This document shows, piece by piece, positions 16,733-24,840 of a DNA stretch of 35,544 nt. A program made the position numbers and the translations under genes. The stretch spans positions 1-35,544 of the forward strand of contig DATLYW010000044.1 in NCBI GenBank assembly GCA_035574315.1, read 5' to 3'. Position 1 is the stretch's first letter, and each line of letters opens with the position of its first letter. The notes below the pieces were generated by a model. It worked only from the letters and a program-made list of their open reading frames with translations, was not told the DNA's origin and searched no databases. The stretch comes from Candidatus Zixiibacteriota bacterium. GTDB taxonomy: Bacteria > Desulfobacterota > Binatia > UBA9968.

Positions 16733-17134
16733 ATGGACACCGGAAGGTCCGAAACCCGCGAAACCGGCCCGAAAAGCTTGGCACGCTCTGTGCTGTCCGT
16801 CATGCGGGAGGCGTACAGGGACCTCCCCCGCGATACCATGAACCGACCGCTCGACTCGCAGCCGGCCGGGGCGCGGGGTGCAGATGAGGCCAGAACGCGG
16901 GGCCGATTGGGCCGCCTGCCCTCGAGGCTCGCCTGGTCGCTGCTCTCGACCCGGGTCGCCAGGCACCTCGCCGTGCTTGCCTGCCTGCTGATCGTCCGCG
17001 CCGCGACGCATCCGGGAAGCGTCGGGCAGCTCGAGATTCTGCTTGTCGTCGTTTCCGCCGCGCTCCTCCACTCGGCTGGCCGCTCTCTGCAGCGGCGACT
17101 GCCGGAGGAAATCCGGCCGCCGCAGCGGCCATGA
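16733..17134 (+). CDS. Small putative membrane protein coupled to the P-type ATPase
   Basis: 133 aa from the ATG at 16733, not recognised. The N-terminal ~75 residues are charged and Arg-rich. Two hydrophobic segments follow near the C-terminus (HLAVLACLLIVRAA and LEILLVVVSAALLHSA), suggesting a two-pass membrane protein with a cytoplasmic N-terminus. Its TGA (17132-17134) overlaps the ATPase ATG (17131-17133) as ATGA, a layout typical of translational coupling. It could be an accessory subunit of the pump. The frame is open upstream to 16466, so the start is uncertain, and the gene itself is only moderately certain. Confidence 0.5.
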   Translation: MDTGRSETRETGPKSLARSVLSVMREAYRDLPRDTMNRPLDSQPAGARGADEARTRGRLGRLPSRLAWSLLSTRVARHLAVLACLLIVRAATHPGSVGQLEILLVVVSAALLHSAGRSLQRRLPEEIRPPQRP

Positions 17135-20100
17135 TCGCCGAACGCCTGCAACCCGAGAAAATCGTTTTCGGTCTCACCGGGAGCATGGCGGACGCGATCG
17201 ACCGGCTCTGCCGCAGGTCGTCTGTTCCCGATCTCGCGACGCAATTTCACCTCCAGGCGCGGGATCGGCTCAACGAACGCTACAGCTACATCGGCCAGGG
17301 GGTGGCCGTGCCTCACCTGAGGATCGAGGGCCTTGCAGCACCGGAGCTGATCCTCGGTCTCTCTCCTCAGGGCCTTTCGTTCAACGAACATCGCGTCCAC
17401 GCGGTGCTGCTTTTCGCCAGTCCCGCCGCCCAGACCGCGCAGCACTTGCAGCTCCTCCAGCGCATCTCATCCCTGCTTCCCGCGATCCGCGACGAGCTTC
17501 TGGCGCAACGGGACGCCCGCCGGGTATTGCAGATCATTGCACGCGCGGAGCAGCGTTCCGCGCTGCCGACCTATCTCAATCTCTCTCAGGAGCAGATCGC
17601 CTTCGAGCTGCAAACCGACCTCGCCGCCGGGTTGAGCCCCGAAGAGGCACGCCGGCGGCTTGCCCGTTACGGCCCGAACGTCCTGCCGCGCGGCCGCCGC
17701 GACCCCTGGCAGCTCAAGCTCGTGCGCAACCTTTTCAGCTTCTTTGCCGTGCTGCTCTGGATCGCCGCCTCGCTTTGTTTCCTCCCGGGAGTCGACCTTC
17801 CCCAGCTCGGCGTCGCGATTCTCGCGGTCATCGTGATCAACGGTCTCTTTGCGTTCTTCCAGGAATACAGGTCCGACCGCGCCGTCGAGATGCTGCAGCA
17901 GATGATCGCGCACAAGTGCCGCGTCATCCGCGGCGGCGAGCTGATCGAGGTCGACTCCGCCGAGCTCGTCCCCGGCGACCTGATCACGCTCGAGGAAGGC
18001 GACCTCGTGCCGGCGGACTCCCGCCTGGTGGAGGCCTTCGAGGTCGAAGTCGACAATTCCTCGCTCACCGGCGAATCGACGCCGGCGCGCCGGTACAAAT
18101 CGGACAAGCCTGTGCTGATCCCGGGCCGGTTTCTCTGGATCGAGCTTCCCAACATCGTCTTCGCCGGGACCGCGCTGGTGCGCGGCCGGGCCCGGGCCGT
18201 GGTCTTCGGCACAGGCATGAGCTCCGAGATCGGCAAGATCGCCCACCTTACCCGAGAGATCCGGACGGAGAGAAGTCCTCTGCAGAACCAGCTCCGCGGC
18301 ACCGTCTATTCGATCGCCGCCCTGGCCGGCACCCTGGGGCTGGGATTTCTGTTCCTGGGATGGTTCGTCGCCGGTCTCTCGTTTATCGAAGCCTTCGTCT
18401 TTTTCATCGGCATCTTCGTCGCCAACGTGCCCGAGGGGCTGCTTCCCACGGTCACGCTCGCCCTGGCGATGGGCGTGCAGCGCATGGCCAGGCGCCACGC
18501 TCTCGTCAAGAGCCTGCCCTCGGTGGAGACGCTCGGCTGCACCACGGTGATTTGCTGCGACAAGACCGGTACGCTCACGCAGAACCTGATGATGGCCACG
18601 GAAGTCGCCGTGGACGGCAAGACCGTGCGGGTTTCCGGAACGGGCTACCGGCCCGAGGGGGATCTCACCGTCGACGGGCGAAAGCTCTCCAGGGAGGATG
18701 TCTCCCGCTGGGAAAGCCTGCGCCGCCTGCTCGACTGCGCTTTCATGTGCAACAACGCCCGGCTCGAAAGACGCGGGACGGAGTACCGCGTGGTCGGCGA
18801 TCCCACCGAAGGCGCGCTCGTCTGCCTGGCGGAAAAGGCCGGCCTGCGCGGCGTGCACCAGCGCATCCACGTCAACCCGTTCGAGTCGATCCGCCGGCGG
18901 ATGAGCGTGGTGGTAAGGCCGCACCACCGCGGCGAGCCGGTCGTCTACGTCAAGGGTGCGCCGCTCGAAACGCTCGAGCGATGCGATCGCATCAGCTGGA
19001 ACGGCGAGGTGCGCCCGCTCACGGAAGCCGACCGCGGCCGCATCCTCGAAGAGAACGACACGATGGCGAACCGCGGCCTGCGGGTGCTGGCCTTCGCCTA
19101 CCGGGAGGCTTCGGAGCTGGCCGGTGCATCCTACGAGAGCGCGGAAGTCGAGACGCGCCTGGTGTTCCTCGGTCTCGTCGGCCTCTCGGACCCCGTTCGG
19201 CCCGAGGTTCCGGCGGCGATCCGCGCCTGCCACACGGCGGGGATCCGCGTGATCATGATCACCGGCGACTACGCGCTCACCGCGGCCAGCATCGCCCGCC
19301 AGATCGGCCTGGGCGGCGAGCGCTCACCCCCTTCCTACACCGGCGCCGAGATCTCCGAAATGGACGACGCCCGGCTGCGCGCGATCCTGGAGAAGGGCGA
19401 GGCGATTTTCGCGCGGGTCGCGCCCGAGCATAAGCTGCGCATCGTCTCGACGCTCAAGCAGATGGGCGAGATCGTCGCCGTGACCGGGGACGGCGTCAAC
19501 GACGCGCCCGCGCTCAAGAAGGCGGACATCGGCATCGCGATGGGGCTGCGCGGCAACGAGGTCGCCAGGGAAGCCGCGCACATGATCCTGACCGACGACA
19601 ACTTCACTTCCATCGTCGCGGCCGTGGAGGAAGGGCGGGCGATTTTCGACAACATCAAGCGGTTCGCCGCTTACGTGCTCAACAGCAACCCGCAGGAGAT
19701 GTACCCCTACATCTTCTGGGTCCTGTTCCCCGGCATGCCGCTGGCGATGACCGTGATGGGCGTCCTCGCCGTCGACGTGGGCACCGACCTCATTCCGGCG
19801 ATGGGGCTGGGAATCGAGCCGCCGGAGGAAGGCATCATGGAGCGGCCGCCCCGGAGGCGGGACGAAAGGCTTCTCTCGCTGCCGTTCATCCTGCAATCCT
19901 ACTTCGTGCAGGGGACTCTGCTCGCGCTCAGCTGCTACGCGACCTACTACTACATGGGCTGGGTGCTCGGCGTCTGGCGCCCCGGCGAAAGCCTCGCTTC
20001 CATGCCGCCGTCGCCCCCCGGGCTGCGGCTCGAGGAAGCCTCCCCCGCCTACTTGCAGACCTTGACCGCTTACTTTTTCCCGACGGTAACCACCCAGATC

Positions 20101-20649
20101 GCCAACGTGCTTTGCAAGCGTTCGTGGAAGAGTTCCCTCTTTTCGACGAACTTCCTCCATCCGCTTCGGCGCCGTGAAGCGCTCGCCGCGATCGCCGCCT
20201 GGAGGCCGCCGCGATACACCGCCCGGATCAAGATCGAGTACCACGTCAGGGGCGGTGCGGAGCCTAACGCCGCGTGCGCTTTTTTCGCGCTGGCCGGCGA
20301 GCTCGCCCTGTTCCCGTTTCGCTGCCTCTGCCTGGCGCTCTCTCAGCTTCTCGTGAAGCTCGAGCGCCCGCTCATCGTTCCGCTCGCCCGCCGGCTCGCC
20401 GCGTTCCTCGAACGCCACCCCATCCTCTTCAACTTCGTCTCCAATCCTCTGATCGACCTCGGCATCCTGTTCGAGCTCGTGCTCTGTTACCTGTTCTTCT
20501 ATACGCCGCTCGCCAGGATCTATTTCTTCGCGCCGGTTCCCTGGCACGTTTATCTCTTCGCGTTCAGCGGAACCGTGCTGCTGTTCGCCTTCGAGGAGAC
20601 GAAGAAATACTATCGGCGCAAGGGATACGGGCTGGAGTTCCTCGGTTGA
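17131..20649 (+). CDS. Type IIC-like P-type cation ATPase with N-terminal PTS EIIA domain
   Basis: 1172 aa. Residues ~1-145 form a PTS EIIA type-2 (fructose/nitrogen) domain with the phosphorylatable histidine at His62 in IGQGVAVPHLR. Residues ~150-1020 are a P2-type ATPase: TGES 313-316, M4 NVPEGLLPT 432-440, phosphorylated Asp477 in CDKTGTLTQN, GDGVND 786-791. The M4 motif and M6 acidic residues Asp882 and Asp886 (VDVGTDLIPA) resemble Na+/K+-ATPase (IIC) rather than the SERCA or proton-pump types. A cytoplasmic insert (~1010-1085) precedes the last membrane segments, and the protein ends EETKKYYRRKGYGLEFLG. It should pump monovalent or divalent cations across the inner membrane. The EIIA part would let phosphotransferase (PTSNtr-like) status control pumping; that is inference. 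Confidence 0.93.
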   Translation: MIAERLQPEKIVFGLTGSMADAIDRLCRRSSVPDLATQFHLQARDRLNERYSYIGQGVAVPHLRIEGLAAPELILGLSPQGLSFNEHRVHAVLLFASPAAQTAQHLQLLQRISSLLPAIRDELLAQRDARRVLQIIARAEQRSALPTYLNLSQEQIAFELQTDLAAGLSPEEARRRLARYGPNVLPRGRRDPWQLKLVRNLFSFFAVLLWIAASLCFLPGVDLPQLGVAILAVIVINGLFAFFQEYRSDRAVEMLQQMIAHKCRVIRGGELIEVDSAELVPGDLITLEEGDLVPADSRLVEAFEVEVDNSSLTGESTPARRYKSDKPVLIPGRFLWIELPNIVFAGTALVRGRARAVVFGTGMSSEIGKIAHLTREIRTERSPLQNQLRGTVYSIAALAGTLGLGFLFLGWFVAGLSFIEAFVFFIGIFVANVPEGLLPTVTLALAMGVQRMARRHALVKSLPSVETLGCTTVICCDKTGTLTQNLMMATEVAVDGKTVRVSGTGYRPEGDLTVDGRKLSREDVSRWESLRRLLDCAFMCNNARLERRGTEYRVVGDPTEGALVCLAEKAGLRGVHQRIHVNPFESIRRRMSVVVRPHHRGEPVVYVKGAPLETLERCDRISWNGEVRPLTEADRGRILEENDTMANRGLRVLAFAYREASELAGASYESAEVETRLVFLGLVGLSDPVRPEVPAAIRACHTAGIRVIMITGDYALTAASIARQIGLGGERSPPSYTGAEISEMDDARLRAILEKGEAIFARVAPEHKLRIVSTLKQMGEIVAVTGDGVNDAPALKKADIGIAMGLRGNEVAREAAHMILTDDNFTSIVAAVEEGRAIFDNIKRFAAYVLNSNPQEMYPYIFWVLFPGMPLAMTVMGVLAVDVGTDLIPAMGLGIEPPEEGIMERPPRRRDERLLSLPFILQSYFVQGTLLALSCYATYYYMGWVLGVWRPGESLASMPPSPPGLRLEEASPAYLQTLTAYFFPTVTTQIANVLCKRSWKSSLFSTNFLHPLRRREALAAIAAWRPPRYTARIKIEYHVRGGAEPNAACAFFALAGELALFPFRCLCLALSQLLVKLERPLIVPLARRLAAFLERHPILFNFVSNPLIDLGILFELVLCYLFFYTPLARIYFFAPVPWHVYLFAFSGTVLLFAFEETKKYYRRKGYGLEFLG

Positions 20650-20749
20650 TATGGTTCGAAGTCCGGGTTCGAAGCCTTGACGGAGCGGTAAGCCCGTCCG
20701 GAGCCTGGAGCCCGACGTCTCGCGTCCCTGCCGCGCCCCACGCGGCGAC

Positions 20750-20800
20750 GGCCTGAACAGAGCGAAGCGAGTCTTGCGTCGAATTTAGAGCTTTTGAACG
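20750..20800 (+). repeat. Dispersed repeat, copy 2 (right of the P-type ATPase cassette)
   Basis: GGCCTGAACAGAGCGAAGCG is followed by CGAGTCTTGCGTC and CTTTTGAACG. It matches the inverted copy at 16600-16644. Its CGAGTCTTGC block also occurs at 16551-16561 on the opposite strand. The preceding 20650-20749 carries only a small direct repeat, GGTTCGAAG (20647-20670). Confidence 0.4.
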
Positions 20801-20833
20801 ATCGAACCGCTAAAATCGGAGGAGGGAAGCGCC

Positions 20834-21085
20834 ATGGCCCGACCACCCGACCGCCCGTGCTTTCATCGCCGCAGGGTCCGCCCTTTCAGCGAGATGATCC
20901 CCGGAGAGATCCTCAGGCCGGCGATCATCGAGACGGTCGAGAAACGGACCCCCGATTGGACCCCGGACCGGATGGTTTGCGTCGACCGCCTCGATCTCTT
21001 CCGCTCGGAGTACATCGAGGACGCCCTGAAAGACGAGGTCGGGGAGCTGATCCGGCTCGAGCGCGAGGCGGTGCGGGCGTTCAGC
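20834..21085 (+). pseudogene. DUF1003-type protein, truncated to its N-terminal part
   Basis: The ATG at 20834 follows GGAGG (20819-20823). The product has VRPFSEMIPGEILRPAI, TPDWTPDRMVCVDRLDLFRS and EYIEDALKDEVGELIRLERE, the N-terminal cytosolic region I associate with larger DUF1003 membrane proteins. Family members continue into a helical segment and two membrane spans. Here family resemblance stops near 21085, exactly where the opposite-strand LapA-like gene ends (21081). The frame then runs to 21253 as low-complexity Arg/Pro/Ala that is simply antisense of that gene. I infer a rearrangement joined the two. A short functional protein cannot be ruled out, since the ribosome site is intact. 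Confidence 0.6.
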
Positions 21086-21578
21086 GTCGGCTCCGGTCTC
21101 GTTCTTCCACTTCGCGCTCGAGCCGGTCCTCCAGCTCCTCGAGCGAGGCGGCGAGCGCGTTGGTCGATTCCTCGATTGCCGCGCGCAGCTCGCGCTCCGT
21201 TTCGGCCAGCTTCTCGAGCACTTCCGCGCGCGCCTGCTCGCCGAGCTGCCTGAGCTTTTGAAGCTCGCGATCAAGGTGCTCGCGGAGCTGGCCGGCGCGC
21301 GACGCCTCCGCGTTTTCGGCGCGCTCGCGCTCGGCCTGAAGCTCGCGCGCGTGGCGCCGCGCCTCCAGCAACGCCGAGCCCTGCAGGTAGACCACCGAGA
21401 CGAGGAACAAGACGCCCAGGAGCAGAGTCGCTCCGAGCATGATGAGGCCGAGCGGCGCCTCGACCGCGGCGAAGCCCAGCGTGAGCCTCGTCGGGGCCGT
21501 GAACGCGCTCCAGTTCGCCGCGGCGAAAAGAGCGATCGCGGCAGAGAGGGCGAGAATTGCAACCGTCCGCAAGGGCAC
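21081..21578 (-). CDS. LapA-domain membrane protein with C-terminal coiled coil
   Basis: 165 aa from a GTG at 21576-21578. Two membrane segments are visible: VAILALSAAIALFAAANWSA (~6-25) and LGLIMLGATLLLGVLFLVSV (~43-62). This is the DUF1049/LapA arrangement. A long charged helix follows (ARELQAERERAENAEASRAG to LEELEDRLEREVEERDRSRR), strongly coiled-coil. The N-terminal domain is inner-membrane; the helix probably points into the cytoplasm and could dimerise. The function is unknown. It is the last gene of the Hsp20/USP operon, 35 bases after the adenosine-specific-kinase gene. No ATG is available in frame nearby, so the GTG is the likely start. Confidence 0.8.
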   Translation of the reverse strand: MPLRTVAILALSAAIALFAAANWSAFTAPTRLTLGFAAVEAPLGLIMLGATLLLGVLFLVSVVYLQGSALLEARRHARELQAERERAENAEASRAGQLREHLDRELQKLRQLGEQARAEVLEKLAETERELRAAIEESTNALAASLEELEDRLEREVEERDRSRR

Positions 21579-21613
21579 GAGGTCTCTCGGGTTCCGACCG
21601 GCCGGGTCGCAGC

Positions 21614-22099
21614 CTAGAGCTTGTAGCCGATGGTGCGCAGGAAACCCTTGCGCCAGGCGATTCCCCGTTCGTCCTCGACGCCCTTGCTCTTGCCGCCGTC
21701 GATCACCCCCAGGATACCCCTTCCCAGGTCGGTCTCCGCGATCACGACCTCGACGGGGTTGGCGGTGGCGCAGAAGATGCGGCAGACCTCGGGAACCATC
21801 TTGACAGCGTTGAGAACGCTGATCGGGAAGAAGCCCGGCCCGAGAAACAGGATGAAGCTGTGGCCGGCGGAAAGCGCCAGAGCGTTGCGCTTCGCCAGCT
21901 CCAGCATCGCTTCGTCGTTCCCGCTCCAGCGGACGAGCATCTCCCCCGACGATTCGCAAAACGCCAGGCCGAACTTGATGCCCGGAACGCTTTGCACCAC
22001 CGCCTCGTGGATGTCTTCCACCGTCTTGATGAAGTGGCTCTGGCCGAGGATGAAGTTGACGCTGTCCGGCTTCTCGATCTTGACCGTGTGGAGCTGCAT
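21614..22099 (-). CDS. Adenosine-specific kinase family protein
   Basis: 161 aa from the ATG at 22097-22099, preceded by GGAGGG. The sequence (MQLHTVKIEKPDSVNFILGQ, TVEDIHEAVVQSVPGIKFGL, LGPGFFPISVLNAVKMVPEV, ETDLGRGILGVIDGG) matches the compact adenosine-specific kinase family (COG1839) at full length. Structures of the family are known, but the in-cell role is poorly established. ATP-binding stress proteins are encoded beside it. A longer in-frame start at 22171 lacks conservation. It is separated from the tandem USP gene by 156 bases that include a possible promoter. Confidence 0.9.
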   Translation of the reverse strand: MQLHTVKIEKPDSVNFILGQSHFIKTVEDIHEAVVQSVPGIKFGLAFCESSGEMLVRWSGNDEAMLELAKRNALALSAGHSFILFLGPGFFPISVLNAVKMVPEVCRIFCATANPVEVVIAETDLGRGILGVIDGGKSKGVEDERGIAWRKGFLRTIGYKL

Positions 22100-22142
22100 C
22101 GGCGGCCCTCCTTGCGAGCCGGTTTGGCTTCGCGGCGCCGTC

Positions 22143-22171
22143 ATTCTGGCACAACGAGGCGGAAGCGGCAA
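22143..22171 (-). promoter_or_regulatory. Possible internal sigma-70-type promoter
   Basis: On the minus strand, TTGCCG (22166-22171), a 17-base spacer and CAGAAT (22143-22148). It could give separate expression of the adenosine-specific-kinase and LapA genes within the stress operon. The match is weak. Confidence 0.25.
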
Positions 22172-22255
22172 AGAGCCTGCGCGGCCGCGCCCGACCGCGA
22201 GAGGTCCGCCGCGCGAAAGGCGGGTTCCTCCGGGAGCGCAGAAAAGCGCCGGATC

Positions 22256-23131
22256 TCAGCCGCCCGCGGGCCGGACCACCAGCACGGGGTCCCTGGAATA
22301 GTGGACGACTTTTTCCGTGACGCTGCCCATGATCCAGCGCTGGATCCCGGAGCGGCCGTGCGTCGACATCGCGATCAGGTTGTCGGGGGTCCGCGAAGCC
22401 AGGTCGATGATGTCGCCCGCAGGATCTCCGGCGATGGCGCTCGACAGCACCCGTTCGAGCCCCTGAGCTCGCAGCTCCTCCACCTTGCTTTCGAGGTAGC
22501 TCTCGGCTTCCCGCCGGATCGCTTCCCGCTGTTGCATCAGGGCATTCATGTAGACACCGTCGCCGAGGATGTAGGCGTCCGGAGGCAGCCCGTACACCCG
22601 CACGAGATGGATTTCCAGATCCGTCTTTCGCGCCAGCTCCACCGCCCGCGCGAGAGCGTTCTCGGCCAGAGCGGAACCGTCCAGGGGAACGAAGACCGTG
22701 CGAAGGCGGATGTCCGCGCTCGGGTCCTGGCCTTTGGCGGGCCGGATCAGCAGCAACGAAGCTCGCGCCGCCTGGACGACCTTGCTCGTGACGCTTCCCA
22801 GCAGCCAGCGCTGGATCCCTGAGAGGCCGTGGGTGGCCATCGCGATCAACGAGTCCGTTCCCGCCCCCGCCCGATCCACGATCACGGCGGCGGGCTTGCC
22901 GGTTTCGGTGACCATGTCCACCCGGGAAACGGAGCGCAGATAGCGGTCGCGAACCTGCTCGAGATAACCGCCTCCCTCGAGTGGGGGAAAAAATCCGGTC
23001 GCGACGTCCGGGTCGTTGACGAGCAGGAGCTCCACGCGGGCGTCGCAGGCCGACGCGAACCACCGCACGTAGGGAAGAATCTGCTCGGCGAGCCTGGAGC
23101 CGTCCAGCGGAACGATGATTTTCCCGTACAT
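22256..23131 (-). CDS. Tandem universal stress protein (two UspA domains)
   Basis: 291 aa with two UspA domains, about 1-132 and 143-291. Each opens with a VPLDGS segment (IIVPLDGSRLAEQ; VFVPLDGSALAEN) and ends with an ATP-binding motif (ATHGLSGIQRWLLGSVTSKV; STHGRSGIQRWIMGSVTEKV). These are cytosolic ATP-binding stress proteins that dimerise; tandem forms mimic a dimer. It starts 22 bases after the preceding USP gene and lies in the operon read from the sigma-54 promoter near 24660. Confidence 0.95.
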   Translation of the reverse strand: MYGKIIVPLDGSRLAEQILPYVRWFASACDARVELLLVNDPDVATGFFPPLEGGGYLEQVRDRYLRSVSRVDMVTETGKPAAVIVDRAGAGTDSLIAMATHGLSGIQRWLLGSVTSKVVQAARASLLLIRPAKGQDPSADIRLRTVFVPLDGSALAENALARAVELARKTDLEIHLVRVYGLPPDAYILGDGVYMNALMQQREAIRREAESYLESKVEELRAQGLERVLSSAIAGDPAGDIIDLASRTPDNLIAMSTHGRSGIQRWIMGSVTEKVVHYSRDPVLVVRPAGG

Positions 23132-23153
23132 CGCCTTCGCTTCCGAAGAACGC

Positions 23154-24059
23154 TCAGCCTTTGGCGCGCAGAACCAGGACCGGATCGCCGGAATGGCGCA
23201 CCACTCGCTCCGTCACGCTTCCGAGCACCCAGCGCCTCACGCCCGACCGCCCGTGGGTGCACATGGCGATGAGGTTGTCCGGGAGCCGCCGCCCCAGCGC
23301 GATGATCTCATCGGCGGCATAGCCTTCGGGCACGACGGACGATACGCGGGCGACGCCCCGGGCCTTGAGGTCCTGCGTGATCTTGTCCAGGTAGTCCCGC
23401 GCTTCGTCGCGGAGAGAGGCCAGGACCTCCTCGTAGTTGACCGCATAGTAGTCTTCGGCGCCCGCGTAAGTGTTGGCGGGGACGTGATACGCGCGCATCA
23501 GGATGATCTCCAGATCCAGGATCCGCGCCAGCTCGACGACCGTGCCGAGCACGCCTTCCGCCAGCTCGGAGCCGTCGAGCGGGACGAGGACGGATTTGAG
23601 CGCGGGCTCGGCCACGCCCCCTTCCTCGCCCGCGCGGATCACGAGCAGCGGATTCGAGGCGCCGCGAAGAACCTTTTCGGTCACGCTGCCCAGCACCCAG
23701 CGATTGAGGCCCGTCCGGCCGTGGGTCGCCATCGCGACCAGCGTGTCCCGGTCCGCCGCGGCCGCCTCGATGATGGTATCCTCGGCCTTGCCCTTGCGCA
23801 CCGTGCACCGCGTGGCGACGCCGGAGAAGCCCTGCGCCACTTTTTCCAGGTATTCCTCGCTGGCGCGGACTCCCGCGTCGATCATCGTGTTGAGAAACCG
23901 GGCCTTGTCGGGCGACACGGAGGACGCCAGCGCGGCAAGATCGACGACGCCCAGAAACTCTACCGGGATCCCGAGCTTGAGGGCGAAGTAGCGGGCGTAG
24001 GGGAGCACCTGCTCGGCCGTTTTCGATCCGTCCAGCGGTATCAGTATCCGCTTGTACAT
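23154..24059 (-). CDS. Tandem universal stress protein (two UspA domains)
   Basis: 301 aa from the ATG at 24057-24059. Domain 1 (~1-145) begins MYKRILIPLDGSKTAEQVLP and ends ATHGRTGLNRWVLGSVTEKV. Domain 2 (~150-301) begins VLVPLDGSELAEG and ends CTHGRSGVRRWVLGSVTERV, then the closing HSGDPVLVLRAKG. Both G-x2-G-x9-G-S/T nucleotide motifs are complete. The second domain is very close to the second domain of the USP at 33677-34576, including PDNLIAMCTHGRSGV, so the two genes look like duplicates. It lies 50 bases downstream of the Hsp20 gene. Confidence 0.95.
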   Translation of the reverse strand: MYKRILIPLDGSKTAEQVLPYARYFALKLGIPVEFLGVVDLAALASSVSPDKARFLNTMIDAGVRASEEYLEKVAQGFSGVATRCTVRKGKAEDTIIEAAAADRDTLVAMATHGRTGLNRWVLGSVTEKVLRGASNPLLVIRAGEEGGVAEPALKSVLVPLDGSELAEGVLGTVVELARILDLEIILMRAYHVPANTYAGAEDYYAVNYEEVLASLRDEARDYLDKITQDLKARGVARVSSVVPEGYAADEIIALGRRLPDNLIAMCTHGRSGVRRWVLGSVTERVVRHSGDPVLVLRAKG

Positions 24060-24109
24060 AGGTCCCTCCTCACCTTGGAAGGCGCCGCCGCGCCGGCGAG
24101 GGCGCGTCT

Positions 24110-24607
24110 CTAGTCGACCTTGACCTTGATTTCCCTTCTCTTCGCCTCTTCGGTTTTTGGAATCCTGATCTCCAGAACCCCGTTCTTGAAGCTCGCCTTC
24201 GCTTTTTCCGCCTGGACCTCTCTGGGCAGCTCGACGCTCCGGACGAACGATCCGTACGACCGCTCCGCCCTGTAGTAGTTTTTTTCCTCGATCTTTTCTT
24301 CCCTTTTCTTCTCTCCCTTGATCGTGAGCATGCGATCTGTGAGGTTTATCTCGATGTTTTCCCTGTCGATCCCCGGAAGCTCGGCCTTCACGACCACGTC
24401 GTCCTTGTCCTCGTAGCAATCCACGGGGGGCGCAGAGATCTCCACGGCAAAAGGCCGCCGGCGGCGCCACCAGGGACGCGTCCTCCCTCCCCACATCTCG
24501 TCGAAAAAGCGCTCCATCTCCCGTTCCCAACGGGTAAGCTCGCCAAAAGGCCGCCACGGCTCCAGTTCCCCGCCGGCTCTTTCCCTCTCCCTCTCTTTTT
24601 TGGCCAT
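24110..24607 (-). CDS. hsp20: Small heat shock protein, Hsp20/alpha-crystallin family
   Basis: 165 aa from the ATG at 24605-24607, with GGGAGG just upstream. The charged N-terminal arm (~1-50) contains WEREMERFFDEMWGG. The alpha-crystallin domain (~55-150) includes VVVKAELPGIDRENIEINL, LTIKGEKKREEK and YGSFVRSVELP. A C-terminal I-x-I-type motif follows (LEIRIPKTEEAK). It is an ATP-independent holdase chaperone in the cytoplasm. It is the first gene of the minus-strand stress operon and sits 35 bases after the predicted sigma-54 start site. Confidence 0.95.
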   Translation of the reverse strand: MAKKERERERAGGELEPWRPFGELTRWEREMERFFDEMWGGRTRPWWRRRRPFAVEISAPPVDCYEDKDDVVVKAELPGIDRENIEINLTDRMLTIKGEKKREEKIEEKNYYRAERSYGSFVRSVELPREVQAEKAKASFKNGVLEIRIPKTEEAKRREIKVKVD

Positions 24608-24653
24608 GGGGTTGACCTCCCTCTGTGGAAATAGATCGATGACATGGTCGCCC

Positions 24654-24668
24654 GCAAGCTCTGTGCCA
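24654..24668 (-). promoter_or_regulatory. Sigma-54 promoter for the Hsp20/USP operon
   Basis: The minus strand reads TGGCACAGAGCTTGC, matching TGGCAC-N5-TTGC at every conserved position with the exact -24/-12 spacing. The predicted start is about 24642, 35 bases before the Hsp20 ATG. It requires RpoN and an enhancer-binding activator. Confidence 0.8.
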
Positions 24669-24738
24669 CCGGATTCGCATGCAATAATCGCTTTTCTCCC
24701 ATACGTTTTCGCAACCTTGATAAACGCGCGGCTGGTTC

Positions 24739-24754
24739 CTTGCACCACTGCAAG
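24739..24754. promoter_or_regulatory. Palindromic candidate activator site between two sigma-54 promoters
   Basis: CTTGCACCACTGCAAG has perfect 6-base arms around CCAC. Its centre (24746.5) is about 105 bases from both predicted sigma-54 start sites (24642 and 24852), which is the usual distance for an enhancer-binding protein site. It does not match a named activator that I can identify. Confidence 0.55.
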
Positions 24755-24825
24755 CAAGAGCCGGAGACAGCGCCGCGGACGGCCGGCAGGTCCGCAGAAT
24801 ATAAGGCTTCTCGGTCGGCCGTCAG

Positions 24826-24840
24826 TGGCACCAAGATTGC
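24826..24840 (+). promoter_or_regulatory. Sigma-54 promoter for the 2-oxoacid oxidoreductase operon
   Basis: TGGCACCAAGATTGC matches TGGCAC-N5-TTGC at every conserved position with exact spacing. The predicted start is about 24852, only 13 bases before the ATG at 24865, so GGAGAAA (24854-24860) would lie almost at the 5' end of the mRNA. Confidence 0.8.

Noticed and set aside
20647..20670. GGTTCGAAG repeats that resemble a tRNA T-arm
   Set aside because: No acceptor, D or anticodon stems can be built around them; they are a short direct repeat.
21081..23063. 660-codon minus-strand frame spanning USP, adenosine-specific-kinase and LapA genes
   Set aside because: Only the last 165 codons (from GTG 21578) are real (LapA-like). 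The earlier part is out of frame with the USP and kinase genes.
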